Shown in pieces: positions 11,779 through 24,200 of a stretch of 64,000 nt of DNA. Position 1 is the stretch's first letter. Every line of letters starts with the position of its first letter. This stretch comes from Neckera pumila (Eukaryota > Streptophyta > Bryopsida > Hypnales > Neckeraceae): assembly GCA_963969595.1 (NCBI GenBank), contig OZ018411.1, positions 28,221,445-28,285,444 on the forward strand. The letters run 5' to 3'. The translations under genes were made by a program, and so were the position numbers. The notes under the pieces are model-generated. The model was given only the letters and a program-made list of their open reading frames with translations. It ran no database searches and was not told where the DNA came from.

Positions 11779-12187
11779 TTCATCCATCCTGTGAATACTC
11801 TCCTTGGCAGCAGTATAGTTCTCCCAAACGGTAGTGGGAACCTCATCTGCACAACACAACCCCAAATGTTAATCATTCACTTGTAATCCAAGTCAATCAA
11901 AAGCACCTCCTACACATAATACCTCCTTCAGAAAACAACACGTACTTTTGAAAGTTCTTGAAAAGAGCAGTGTCATCAAGCTCGCCATGCATGTCCAAGT
12001 CTGCAAAGTGAAGTCCAAGTCTGCAAAGTCAGGAGCAAATTAGCATCACTTCAAACAGAAAATAGGAAGATTAATGACTAAGAACTAAACATAAACATCT
12101 TCAACAAGCGGATCAGCGTTTGGTACCTTCGAAGACAGCAAACGACCTCATCAGAAAAGCTTCAATTGTCTGCCGAACCTGAAAAAT
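11779..12187 (-). pseudogene. Exon fragments of an unrecognised gene
   Basis: Three short minus-strand segments with plausible splice borders join into one frame: about 12173-12122 (VRQTIEAFLMRSFAVFE), about 12000-11924 (DLDMHGELDDTALFKNFQKYVLF) and about 11847-11779 (DEVPTTVWENYTAAKESIHRMDEK). The codon pattern looks like real protein, mostly helical and acidic. I do not recognise the family. They lie just upstream of, and in the same direction as, the DnaJ fragment, to which they are probably unrelated. No start or stop can be assigned. Confidence 0.35.
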
Positions 12188-12956
12188 CTGACCAAAATCT
12201 CAACCATGGTGGTTTTGCAAATGCTTGATCATGAACAAGTCCCAAACTAGGGCACCATGAACCATGTGCAGGGCTCACAACCATTCAAAAGGAATAGAAT
12301 ACTGATGCGGGCAACCCTAACGCAAACCTTAAATCAGTCACTGTACTATAGATCAAAGGCGAGGATGAGAACAAAACCTGGCAAAGCTCGCGGGATATGA
12401 ACCCAGATAGAAGAAGCCGCTTGCACTCCATGAATCACCAGTCGGTCGATCAATCCCAATTCCCCAAAACCTAAACTCAACCGATACCAAGCACTAAGAA
12501 CTACAATCCATTCGACACTATGGTAACCCTAATTTACTTAAGCTAATCCATTGTAGTCCTAGTAGAATTTGTCGTCGTTGTCGTCGTCATCATCATCCTA
12601 CACAAAAATGGAATGATGGCGACTCTTTACAGTTACGTTGGTGAACACCATTACCAAAACCATAGCAACACAAATGAATAAAAATTAACCAAGTCAAAAA
12701 ATCCAGAACACGATTTTAGCTACCGCTTCACAAAACTCCAGCACGTGAATGCAATCAGATCAGGGTTCATATTAAAAGAATAAGAAAAAAGGCCAACAGC
12801 AAGCGCGCACCTCCATTAGGTTGATGAAACTCGTGATGATGATGAGCATGGCCGTCATGAACATGGAAATGAAACGCTGGGGAGGCAAAAGCGCCAAGCA
12901 AAAGAGGGAAATTTAGAAATTGAAGTCGCAACACCTTGTCAGATCCACGTCAGGTA
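12188..12956. other. Left flank of the MULE, no supported gene
   Basis: On the minus strand, 12890-12813 could encode a His-rich segment (FHFHVHDGHAHHHHEF) with a possible GT donor after it, and 12597-12559 an Asp-rich run. I could not join them into a credible gene. They may be 5' exons of the fragment gene downstream. Confidence 0.3.
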
Positions 12957-12965
12957 GTGGACCAC
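12957..12965. repeat. 9-bp target-site duplication of the MULE, left copy
   Basis: GTGGACCAC immediately outside the left TIR. The identical 9-mer is at 25389-25397 outside the right TIR. Nine bases is the Mutator-superfamily length. Confidence 0.92.
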
Positions 12966-13250
12966 GCAGGACGTTAAATCGTGCCATCCTTTGTGGGCCC
13001 GCCTGACGTGGCGCGCGAGGTCTAGGTCGGGCCCGGCCTACACGCCGCGGCTTGGCCGACCCACAAAGGACAGCCCGATTCTTTGGGAACGTGCGGAGGG
13101 CGCTCCCCGACACGATGACGATTTCCGCGAACCCGACGGAGAGGACCGCGACGGAGGGAATGAACGACGTCCAGCTTGAAATGACGTCATGGGCGCCTCG
13201 ACGGGACGGCTTGGGTTTAGGCGAATGATGACGGTGAATTAATTGCAGGA
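12966..13250 (+). repeat. MULE terminal inverted repeat, left
   Basis: Starts GCAGGACGTTAAATCGTGCC and pairs with 25388-25104 over 285 bases, with about 16 differences by eye. Nearly all are C/T or G/A transitions. It contains an internal CTTTGTGGG...CCCACAAAG near-palindrome (12989-13069). In MuDR-type elements TIRs hold the transposase-binding site and a promoter; that role is inferred here. Confidence 0.9.
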
Positions 13251-13747
13251 CCTGTTGGTTGTCTTCTAGCTTCTTGCAGTTTTGCTTTTCATTTTCATTT
13301 TCGTGCGCGTTTTTGTAGAACCCTCTGTAGTGTATTGTTCGTCGTTGTTGGGCGCGGTGTTTTACGGTTCGGGCTGAGGATTCACGGCGTTTCGAGATTG
13401 CTCTTCTCCGACGGTGCCGCTCTTCACGCTTTTCTCGCTCTTCTCGCGCTTTTGGCTCTTCTCGCGTGCATACGGCGTTTTTCTTGAGGACAATTTTAGG
13501 CCGCACTGTCGAGTAAGGAAGCCGCCGTTCCTTGCTTGGGCACTTTCCTTTGCATTTTTGGCTTTAGGCTTGAGGGTCCGCGTTCTTGTAAACCGTCGTA
13601 GGGTCACATACATTTCAATTCCATTGTCCGTCATTTCAGTTAGGGTCTCTTCCACTTCAGTTCTGTTGTCTGAGCTGTTTTTTATTCATGCGGGCCGCCT
13701 GGATTATTGCACGCCTTGGTAATTTAGGGTTCAGGTCGGAGGGCGGA

Positions 13748-16700
13748 ATGCCTCGTTCCAACGTTATAGTCTCCGACGACTCCCTATCTGAGAGGGATGG
13801 AGATACGAGTGACGACGGAGACTCGGAGGAAGGGAGCGGTGACAGCAAGCCAAGCGAAACTGAGTTGCAGAACACCGCGCCGAAGAAGTCCGCGGACGCC
13901 AAGAAGAAGCCGAAAATGCAAGCGGCTGGACAGTCGAAGTACCGGAAAGTCATTACGCTAATCGACAACGACGGCAACAAGATTTACGCTTACCAGGATC
14001 CGGACATGATCCGGTGGCTTGGTCTGGTCGAATTCAAGGATATTCTCCGCTTCAGTCCACCCGGGCTCGTAAAAAACATAAGTAATGCATCTCCCGTTTA
14101 CGATTCTGATTATAGGGTTTAGGGTTTAGAGTCCTGCATTTTGTTGTTTAGGCTTTGTCATTTATACCAAATGTCGTGGATTACAGAGTTAGTGTCCACT
14201 GTGTCCTGCACATTCCTAGAAGCATTGTCCTGCATCCCTAATGGCAAAGATTAGCATTTTAGGGTTCTATGTGTCCTACAATTTCTTCCTGTCGGATGTG
14301 TTGCGTATCTATGGTCGCTGTCCACAGACCGCACTCAGTCTCGGAGGGGCACAGCCCGGCTTTGAGCGTACTGTCTACCGAACTAACTTGTTTAGGGTTT
14401 CCGGAGAGTGCAGGTGAAAGTTGGAGATGCCGGCAACTTGCGCTTGTACAAGAGCAAGATGACGCACTCAAGGAGGCGGGCCGCCTGTCTTTACACAGAG
14501 CCGAAGTACGAGAAGCTCACCGTGGAGGCGCATGTCACCAGCAAGAACCCGGATGCAGAGCGTACCGGGAATGGGAGGAAGCCGTTCTGCTGCATTCACT
14601 GCCAGATGGAGTGCAATGACAAGAATCGCCTTTCCTGGCATCGGATGACGGGAGAATGTGAAAAGTACCGCGGTGAAGCCTTCCTCAAAATGTATCCGAC
14701 GTGGTTGAAGAGTGAAATTGAAGACTTGAAGCGGATTCTCCTCAACCAGGGCGTAGCCGAGCCGGTCGGGCAGCCTTCCTTGAAGTGCCGCTGTAGGGAA
14801 CCAGAAACGTCAGCGTCGAAAAGGAAACCAAAGGTCCAAGAAAAACATAATGCGCCAGCGCTAAAGAATAAACAGAAGCTCCCAGTCCAGCGAAGCACGG
14901 TGCAAGACCTCCCTGCGAAGGACATACCGAAGAACAAAGTTGTGGGCGCGTTCGAGAAGCCGAGGGGAGCACTTCTTCCGGGCGAAACCGACCTCCGCCA
15001 GCTTGGGTACAAGCCGAAGACAAATCCCTCTCCACCGGAGAAGCATAGCGACCGGCAGACTAGGTCCGAGTCTCACGCCCGACTGTCGCAGGACACCATG
15101 CAGGACACCGCCGCAAATCCCGCGTCCTGCGCGGATGTAACTCCAAGAGCCGAAGGCAGCAGAGCACCTGGATGAAAGCTTGCAAGCTTGGCTGTGCTGG
15201 AGGGCACAAGTTTGAAGAAGACGTTGCGCGATATGACGCTGAAGCAGAACCCGGCCACGAAGACAAAAGAGAAGCCTGCAGTAAGCCGGGACGAGGTGGT
15301 TGCCGAAGCTGAAGCTGTGGCGGCCACGTAGACGGTAGAGGGCAAGAACGGGCTGAGGGCAAAGCCGGAGGAAGTGCAGTGGACTGGTGCTGCGCTTATG
15401 GTTCATGATAGCGGGTTAGTGCTCGATTCTGAGGTGCTAAAAGATCCGGAGGCGGCAATGAAGGAACTCCGGCGTATGCATGAAGAAGGCATCCTCGTTA
15501 AGAAAATGTACGAGGTCCTCGGGATGTGGGGTTACCCAGACGATGAAGAGGATCAGGTTCGTCCCCTTCCGATCAAACACTCCGGAGTTCTGCAGTCCTT
15601 CGCGTCGTTTTTGTCAGGGTGCAGAACATTGTCCTGCACTATCAGCTACTTTTCACCGGGTCCTGCATCTTTTCGCAGGGGTTCGCGTTGACCAAACAGA
15701 TTGTGTATACCTATTGCTAACGGACTTTGGTTACTGATTTTCTCTAATACAGGGCACTAGCATGCTAGAGAAGACTGAAGAACTACGGATGGAAGTTCGG
15801 CAGTCCTTGAAGAAGTTCGACCCAAAGTTCTTCAAAGCCGGCGGTTTGGAAGAGTCTGTGGACAAGGGACTCTGCGACATCCAGCATTACTTGGAGTTCC
15901 GGAATGACATGGACAGGTATACCGTTGAGAAGGAAAAGGCCAGGAAGACTCTGGAGGTTCTGCGGTTTAAGCACGTTGAAGACCGACTTTAGGTATTCGA
16001 CAATGCAAAGAACCTCGCTGATGAGCAACAACAGTGGCAATGGTCGCCACTGTACATAATGCTGCAAGGCACGCACAAGCGGCGACGGAGAGCTCCCTGG
16101 GCTCACACCACGCAGGAGCGGGACAAAATTCTAGAGGACTGGGCGGCCGAAGACGCACCAGCAGAGTTCTCTCTAGAAAAAGATTGCCCGCAGATTCTCC
16201 GAGTGGTGAAGATTATGCTTCGCCGAGCAGCAGGAAAGGCGGAGCCCTTGGCCCACCCATCTGTAGGGCTTACTTCTGAGAATCTACTAGCTGTTGCTCG
16301 AGAGGGATCCACGTCGAAGCAACTCGTGGCTGCTGCGCTAGATTTTTTACATCACGGTTGGGTGTTCTTCCCGACGATGTTTAGCAGTACAGAGTCCGTT
16401 AATCAGTGCAGGACAGACCTCCTCGCGCTTTTAGGATATTCTGGATAGCAAGCCGAGGTCGTCGAGAAGGTCACAGAGTTCCTCCACCGCGTCTGTCGGC
16501 GAGCGTTTCTAAATATGCAGCGCAATGGGCAGAGGTCTTCCTTGGAGACTCTATGGCACGGCAAACCATGTACCGATGCCGACAAGCAAGAGTGCCAGAA
16601 GGTAAGATTCCAAACTATATTCTAGCACTTCCGTTTCCAGGCGGCGATATTGTCTTCTGAGGATGACCTCGTCTTTACGCTTCCGGGTTGGAAAGAGTTG

Positions 16701-17029
16701 TCTTCTTCTCTGACGACTGTAGTATGTTCTGCATTTTCACCAAGGTTCGTCCTGTCTATTTCCGTGTAGGCCTTTCGGGACACAATCGCACTTCGTGAAG
16801 ATATCGACATGGGGTGGGTGTTTGTGGGAGAAACCACCTATGCGATTGCCGCCTTCGGAGGTCAAGTTGTCCTGCAAAGATCTGTTCAGGGCATGCAGGA
16901 CCTTCGCGTTTCAGGACTGCGCGCAGTCCAGCGTCTTCTGATGCAGTCCCCGCGATCGCACCATCCCAAGTCCAAAGAAGCAGGCGATGACACTTCACGA
17001 CAAGGAGAGCAGGAGAACCGAGAGCCGTG
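13748..17029 (+). pseudogene. MULE second gene, N-terminal part: C2HC finger and helical regions
   Basis: Exon 1 starts at ATG 13748 (MPRSNVIVSDDS, acidic, then Lys-rich) and ends at 14068. Intron 1 is 14069-14413 (GT-AG, phase 0). Exon 2 from 14414 holds KPFCCIHCQMEC...WHRMTGEC, a C-x2-C-x12-H-x5-C finger, then a Lys/Pro-rich linker. The same frame runs on to about 15557 through a TGA (15173) and a TAG (15329). After an intron (to about 15752), a helical, charged region continues to about 16599 through TAGs at 15990 and 16446. Exons at about 16642-16722 and 16772-17028 follow, ending at a GTAAGT donor. I do not recognise the middle region. Same strand and direction as the ULP1 part downstream, so probably one gene. 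Confidence 0.6.
14069..14413 (+). other. Intron 1 of the MULE second gene, with telomere-like and GTCCTGC motifs
   Basis: A GT-AG intron joining SPPGL to VKVGD in phase 0. It holds a short plant-telomere-like run (TAGGGTTTAGGGTTTAGA, 14113-14130) and three copies of GTCCTGC (14131, 14203, 14227). Confidence 0.6.
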
Positions 17030-17109
17030 TAAGTAGAACGTAGGAGAGGGCAAAATCCCGACCGGCACCGAATCCACTTTCCTTCGGGGAATTGAGGGTT
17101 ACTGTGCGC

Positions 17110-18620
17110 AGGACTTTGGAGCAACTTCATTAGGAAATGAGGTCCCTGGCAGCGGTGACCAGGGTTCAGAGGAGAAAGTCATGGAGTTGCACATGCGAGA
17201 GGTACCACCGGCAATCCGGCATGTGCATTAGGGGATGGGCCAGCGTTCATTTGCGAGCGGGGAACAATTTTGAAAGGCGATGAAGGGAGTTCCAGGGTGG
17301 TAGTGAACAACGACTCCGCATTGCCGGACATTCCAGACGTAATGAAGTCCAAGTCCGAGGAGAGTGGTCGTGCAGGAAAACCTTCGTAATGGCGGGACCC
17401 GACCTTCCAGAGGACGACGGCGACGACCTGCAATCGGTTGAACAGGACACCACTCGCGACCCACATGTCCTTGCAGACGAGGTCACGGAGGACGTGCTCG
17501 ATGCAGAGCGGTGAGACCTGTAGGGCTATGTAGTTGTGCGGTGTAGACGATGCTCTCGTGTCATGCAGTGGTATGCCACTACAGAACACTATGTCCCGCG
17601 GAACATGTTCTGCGTTGGACGCTTGTATACCTCAATGAACCGTGCTTATTCACAGAGTTTATTCGAGCCGTATGCTACCGTCTTGCACTCATTGGCTTCA
17701 TTTTCATCGTGGATTGCATTAGTTTAGGGTTGCAATGAATTGCCCAAAGTAACGATTACCTACTTCGTGTTGCAAGCTCGAAGGCGAACTCGACCGCATT
17801 GTGGATATGGCAGGTGGGTGTGAGGTGTTCACGCTGCACTTCAGAGAAGCAAGTCACTCTTGCTCTTTGGCCGTTCCACGGGACACTCGGGCCCTTTTTG
17901 AACGGGATGGGTGGGTTAGTTCTACTCTTTTTGATTGGTTCCGCCATTGGTGCTTATTGCAGTACCCTTCTGAGCAATACTTGTTCTGCAGTCCGTTTCT
18001 TTTCAGCTCTCTAAAGAATTTCGCGGACGGCCAAAAGGAGACGTACAGCTTAGTTGAGGAGTTTTTAAGGAAGAAATTTCCACTTGACCGTGATCCCCCC
18101 ATTTTGGTAGTGCCTGTTGTGGATGCGGGGCACTGGAGTTTAGCGGTCATGACAAGTGAGTCACAACTATTCCATTTTGATTCGCACCATTCTGCTACCA
18201 TGCACAACAACACGACTTTCTATCGACTTCTAGGCAAACTATGGGCTCACAGATTAGGGATAACTCAGGAGGACAAGAGGTACCGCTATGCCGTCGACCG
18301 GCGTTCTTGGAAGCGGCCTTCAGTGCTGCTGCAGAGTGACATGTGGGAGTGCGGATATTGGACCATGAAGTACGCCTTGACATGCATCCGTCAATGCTGT
18401 AAGGGAGCACTTAGTGCGTCAAAGGTATGTCAATCTAACGAGAAGTTTACCACTGGACATTTCCTCTTACATTCGCAGGACACATGTTGAAGTGTGTAAG
18501 GCTGTTTCAGGTGTCGAAGCGGTTGATGGAGGATGGTGGGATCCAGATGCGGGACTGGGTTAAGAGAACTCTGTACCAAGTCCTGCGCAGCGTGCACGGT
18601 CCCGATGCTCAGTGGCAGGT
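17110..18620 (+). pseudogene. MULE second gene, C-terminal part: ULP1 (C48) cysteine protease domain
   Basis: The open piece 17801-18490 carries a complete C48 catalytic signature: GHWSLAV (His at piece residue 111), HFDSHH (Asp127), an oxyanion Gln (QSDMWE, 178) and ECGYW (Cys184). All four expected residues are present. ULP1 proteases cleave SUMO or similar ubiquitin-like tags. An exon ends at SASK with a GTATGT donor (18426) and resumes after TTTCAG at 18511 (VSKRLMEDGGIQMRDWVKRTL), ending near 18617. Upstream, 17110-17517 is an acidic stretch in two frames (frameshift near 17390). The catalytic core itself is unbroken, unlike the rest of the gene. No close host paralog is visible in the window. 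Confidence 0.75.
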
Positions 18621-19330
18621 ATTCCTTAGCCCCGCTCAACCAAGATGCAGTATTGCAGAGCAGGACGCCGGCAATTCCAACTGCGAACTCCTGGAACACG
18701 GTCCGCTTACAGGTGGCGATTCCCTAGTGACCTCCATTAGCGCCCGCGAAGGTTCCCGGAGTGCGAAAGGAGCAGAACGTACCCGCAATGTGCAGAGGTT
18801 GTCCCCAAGGAAGATCGATTACGCAAGTTCTTGAATTATTTGGTAAGCTGTTTAGATCTACGGTAGCTCTGAAGTCATGCAGCTATAAATTAGGCCAAAG
18901 TATATTGGGATAGGGTTCTGCTTCAATAGTATGGCATACAAGAATTCATGCAGTGAGTTCATTCCAGTGCGGTACTGCAGTTGGTGGCCCCCCCGAAGAC
19001 GTCGTCGTGAAGTAACACTGGGGACTATATATATGCTACTTTCAGGACCTCTCGCTCCTATTGGGGTTTAGGGTCACATTTCAATTTGTACTCCGGCTTG
19101 GACAACCCAGTGGATGAACTCCACTTCTGTTAATTATATTGTTAATTATATTATGTTCTGCCAATTAAGTTGTGCTACGCATTAGGATTCCCCTCGGCAC
19201 CAATAGGAGCCTCCAAGCAACGTTTTTTAGTTTTCTAAAATATTTGGTTCCAATTTTTTTTCTTAACATTTTATTTATTTATCTTGTAGTTTCCTTAATG
19301 CTTCAAAGCTCCACATTGCGCCAAGAGTGA
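18621..19330. other. 3' region of the MULE second gene, no supported coding
   Basis: An open tail runs to about 18834 (LSPRKIDYASS) that could be a last exon. After that I see only spacer, with three GCAGAAC/GTTCTGC heptamers (18772, 18915, 19155). Confidence 0.4.
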
Positions 19331-19359
19331 CCCTACAATGCAGTGTGGAGTCCCCCTAT

Positions 19360-19925
19360 TTTTAAGAAATTAAAAAATAAATAAATAAAAATTTCTAGCA
19401 AAATGTATCCCATCCGAATTTTTAGAAAATATAAAAAACCAATCAAAAAAAATGGGTAGCAAAATGCATACCCTCCTAAACTCTAAAAAATTAAAAAAAA
19501 AAAAAAAGTAGCAAAATGTATGCCCTCCCAAATTTTAAAAAATTAAAAAAAAAAAAAAAAATTGGTAGCAAGATGTATCCCCTCCGAAGTTTTAAAAAAT
19601 AAAAAAATAAAAAAATAAAAAATGGTAGCAAAATGTATTACTTCCCAATTCTTAAAAAATGAAAAAAAAAAAATAGGGACCAAAATGTATACCTTTCCAA
19701 ACTCTAAAAAATTAAAAAAAAAAAAAGGTAGCAAAATGTATGCCCTCCCAAATTTAAATAAATTAAAAAAAAAATAAAAAAATTGGTAGCAAGATGTATC
19801 CTCTCCGAAGTTTTAAAAAAAAAATAAAAATAAAAATAAAAAATGGTAGCAAAATGTATTACCTCCCAATTCTTAAAAAATGAAAAAAAAATGAAAAAAA
19901 AATAGTTAGCAAAATGTATCCCGTC
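19360..19925. repeat. Tandem repeat array, 60-75-bp units, between the two MULE genes
   Basis: About nine units built on GGTAGCAAAATGTATNCCCT followed by CCAA-TTTTAAAAAAT and a long A-run. The order of unit variants suggests a higher-order period near 240 bp. Apparent long Phe-rich frames on the minus strand are only the A-runs read backwards. Related short sequences (GGCACCAATAGGAGCCTCCA at 19197 and GGCGCCAAGGGGAGCTTCCA at 19944) flank the array in direct orientation. Confidence 0.8.
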
Positions 19926-19929
19926 CCCC

Positions 19930-21200
19930 TTGCATTCCGTCTTGGCGCCAAGGGGAGCTTCCAATGCCAGAAACATAACAAATCATAATACTTCTTCTAA
20001 TGTTTAGATTTTATTTTATGTGCTTAGGAGCTCCTACTAGCCTTGATGGAAAGCATGCAATTAGACTTCAGTCATTACCAATGCACGATAATAGGTACAA
20101 AAATTTACCAAATTTCCTAAACTTTGATCTCATTTTTTGGATGGAAATCCAGAAAATGAAATGTGATTTGTAGCGGATTACGATCTTCAATAACTACGGT
20201 GACCAAAATTGCAAGACAAAAATTGTAAGTATACTTGTACATTTATTTAACTTCTTTCCAAAATGATAAAAAGGTAGAAAAAGTACCATAATAGATGAAA
20301 AATTTGGATGCATGAATTTAAACTGTCATTATAATGTTCATTTTTTTTTTAATTTCTTTTTTCTTATATTGTTTTTCCTATATGTTGTTCATTTCTAAAT
20401 GACTTGAAATGTCCACCCTATGTAGCGAACTTTCCATGATGAATCACAATAAGGGTACCCCCACGCAGGACCTTTCTTTATATATATGTGACCTTGTCAA
20501 GTGCAACTGCCCACTTTTCATTGGGATTGCCACTTTTTTTTTTCCAAATCAAACGCTATTAGCTTGCAATGTGCAAGGTGGAAAGTTCAAATATGTCTTC
20601 CTGATCTTCTCAAAACAGTTTACTACAAGATCCTATGGGTTCTGTGTGTTCTCGACGTTTTAAATTTTTCCCGAATTGCACCCTCTTACATTTGCATGAC
20701 AATGTTGTAGGAATTTCGGTAAAAACATTGTCAGCGTTTTTTAAAAAGTTACCGGCATGTATAATCCATTATCAATTTGTGTAGTAAGCTTCTATATGAA
20801 ACAAAAAACCGCCTAACATCACTTCAGTGTGTGTTCTGCGTGACAAAGGTGACCCTTACCCCTGAGGAAAGCAGTGGCAGTAGAGCACTGGCTACAAAAT
20901 CGGACAAGGGATACGGTGGAACCCACACACAACACTTAATCTCCCAGAAACGGGATTGAGAGAATAAATCCACTGTTGTATCGAAATGCCAATAACAAAA
21001 TGTTCACTCAGTCCATGTTCTGCAGTGCCTAGTCTTCTTGGACAAATCCTAAGAAGAAGGTTAATAGGCGACCAGCAGAGGACCATGAACGCATCAGTTT
21101 ACAGTTCATGCTCTAACGTATGTCCATGCACGTGTTGCACACTGTGAACAGAACTACACACAATGTTATGCACATATGGTTCAGGAAGTCCTACGCCATT
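19930..21200. other. Spacer between convergent MULE genes, no supported gene
   Basis: Mostly AT-rich with a few scattered GCAGRAC heptamers (20465, 20833, 21017). No conserved coding was recognised. Confidence 0.5.
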
Positions 21201-21204
21201 AGGG

Positions 21205-24200
21205 TTATTTCTTAAGAGACCTCGTACGTGAAGCCTTCCTACTTTTCGACTCCAAGAAACTACGGTACCTCTTCAGCGAGTTGTCCCCCGGAGTCCCCTC
21301 AAAAACCCGTGAGCTCGAGTTCTCTTCAACTCCAGCGAGGCCCCGGGCTACAAGTTCGATTTGCTTTCCCCTTGCGTTCTTCAGATCTGCAAGGAGGAAG
21401 TCAAAGAGCTAAGGGTGTTCCGCTGCGCCGTCGACTAGAGCATCAAACAGTTTTGCTGCCGTATCCTTAGGATCCTGAGCTTTTTGAACGGCCTCGGCAC
21501 CAGGGTGCAGAACGTTTACTGCGCAATTCATTAGTACCCGGTCATCTATGGCAGTGGCGTTCTCAAGCTCCGGGAACATGTTCTGCATTGTTTTGGACAC
21601 CTCTTGACGTGGATGAAAGCACTGGGACAGCGGAATCTCCTTCTCCACTCCGTACAAAGTACCGGCCTCTCTGACAAGAAGTCCATCTGAAACCTCCGGG
21701 TGTAGGAGACGGAACACTTTCATTGTATGTTTGCAGATCATGCCCTGCAGTCCAACAGGACAGTCACATTGGGCCCACTCTGAATCAAGTCCGAAGATGG
21801 TCCAAACCTTGGGAGCGTGGTTGATGGAGCTAACAACCGCGATGTCCTTCCCGTCCGGGTAGATAGTCACTGTCGAATCCGGAATGGTTTTGGCCCGGAC
21901 TATCGCAGTGGCAACAATCCCCTCTTGGTTCTTATTCCGCACGAACCCATAGACCTTGCACTGCACTGCATACCAATAATGGGTGCACACATCTCCCACA
22001 AGATGGAAAATGAGCCAATCTAATCTTCTACCATCAAACCGTTCGCGGTAGGACTTCAAAATGCTTTTCAAGTTCCCGTGGTAGGACTCGATAGCAGCAT
22101 TCATGTTCTGCCCCACGTGTGGAATCGTCCAGTTGCTCACGCACCACATTCCTGCCTTGTTCCGCCAATGTTTTTTCATGTAGTTCGTTGAAGGTGGCAG
22201 CATTTGGGCGTTCTTTAGAAAGGGTGTCAAGTGCCTGCTGCGCCCAGAGGACAGGATCGCAGTCCACCGGCAGTCCTTTGCCGTACATGATGTCACCAAT
22301 CGCGTTCAGCACATACGCCCGCTCTTCAATAGTCGAAATTTTCTTCACCGCATTCTCTTTCCAGGCCTTCCGAACATGCCAGAGGCACAGGAAAATTGCA
22401 TAGTGCGGCCAAATTATCCTGCATAATCCTTATCGTCTTAAACATTGGCATCCGGTTTTCAGGAGTTATACGCTTGAGCTCAAATAATTTTCCAGAGTCC
22501 ACCCTAAACTGAAAATACATAATACTTAAATGCTGCGGGCTTTCACTTTCAGGTGGTGGTCCTGCACATGTATCTAAGGATGTCCTGTCATACATGGCTG
22601 TGTACAGCCGAGTACGACTGAAGCTACGTGGACATTGACAATTCTTCCTAAGAGGAGAGTGTATTCATAACTAAAACCGGGCGGAAGTACCTCAGCACAT
22701 TTATCTCAGCTTGAGCATTGTCGACGATAATTGATGTCGGAGACTAGGACCGGTGGTCTTTAAGTACTCGATTCTGCAGCTCTTGGAGAACGTACCGCAG
22801 GTCCTACTCTCGGCACTGGGAGATGACAAAGAATGCGATTGGAATTCCGTTTCTCCACTCATCAAAAACCATCACCGTGTACAAGGGGTACTGCAGTCCA
22901 TGCTCATTGTCAGATCATCTCATATTGTCTATTTCTTCTAGCTCTATGTGGAAGGGAAAACTTCTTTCGAGTTTTAACCTTGGAAGCAATGATGCAGAAC
23001 CCAGAAACTTCATTATAATTAGAGCTGTCTACCGGAATCGAAGCAATTGGGAGTGCTTGAGAGTAGTGAGGCGCACCCGAGTAACGGATGTGCCAAATGT
23101 GGCATCAATGGAGAGCGCGCTGTTGTGCCCGCACTTCGCAAGCATCTCCAACTGCCATGGAGTTTGTATCCCTAGAGTGAATGGTGTATCGTCCTCCTTC
23201 TTTTCATTCAGATCTAGAAGGCCATGTTCTCGGTAGCAGAACACTGAGTCTGGGTTCTCGTCAACCCACATCTTCACGCTTCTGGGATCACTGGCATGCC
23301 TCTGCCAAAGCGCTTTGTCTCTCGTTTTGGCGAGGTTTCAGACGTCCTGTGCCTGCACGAATGTGTCCCTACTAACCTCGCTGATCTCTGCTGCCAAGTT
23401 CTTCACAAACATCTTATGCTGTTGCATGACCTGGGAAGGGGACAGACCAAGCCAGAGAAGGTTTGTCAAGTGATTCTTCATCTCGTCTGAAAGCGCAGAA
23501 CCCAGACTGTCCTTGAACCCGGGAACCCGGACTCCGTGAACAACATGACCTTCTTTGTTGGTATGGTGGGGATGGCGGTAGGTGATCTGGCAGATTTCTG
23601 GGTCCTAGTATAGCTGCTTGGCAAAGAAGCAGCACTGGCATCCTCGTTTTATTGATCTTCCGGATTGCTTCTTACCAATTCTCTTCTGCTTTCCTTGACT
23701 CGGTTGTGTAGTAGGGAAAACATCATACTCAGGAACTACCTTCTTGCCTCTCCGTTTACCCATGCTATTCTCTGCAGCCTTCTTTCTTTTCTTGGTTGAC
23801 GAGTCCAGAATTGCTTGGACGTCTTGTGCCACAACTTCGGAGTGGTTCTGCGGCCCAAAGCAGCAGTGGTATCTGCAGTATTAGCGCAAATGAGGATGCA
23901 AATGTCAAGCAGTGAAACCAAACCGAAGTTTTGAACAGTTACTCCTGTTTAATCATGGAGAGCCAGTGTGCATGTTGCCCTGTCAAGGTGGCCATAGATT
24001 GCATGAATTTGTTTGGTAACTTGCAGGACAAAACCTTCGCACTCTTGCAAGTTGGACACCCTAATTCTTAAGCCGACACGTTGGGTAAGAGTTTCCAGTT
24101 GCACTTACCGGATAATTTGGGAAGCGGAGTAAGCCTGTGGTCTGGCTAATGACCCTGCTGCATTTTTCTTCTTTACCTGGCGGTTGAAGGTAGTTGGGTA

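Noticed and set aside
12913..13506. A 197-residue Arg-rich open frame across the left MULE TIR, and its counterparts in the right TIR.
   Set aside because: It is a by-product of GC-rich TIR sequence with no homologous features; the real genes start further in.
19543..19976. Long Phe-rich minus-strand frames.
   Set aside because: They are A-runs of the tandem array read backwards.
22171..22176. Programmed frameshift at the A-run (A AAA AAC-like) in the MURA gene.
   Set aside because: The heptamer is not in the reading phase needed for -1 slippage, the needed shift is +1, and the gene already has many stops. A one-base insertion in the run is simpler.
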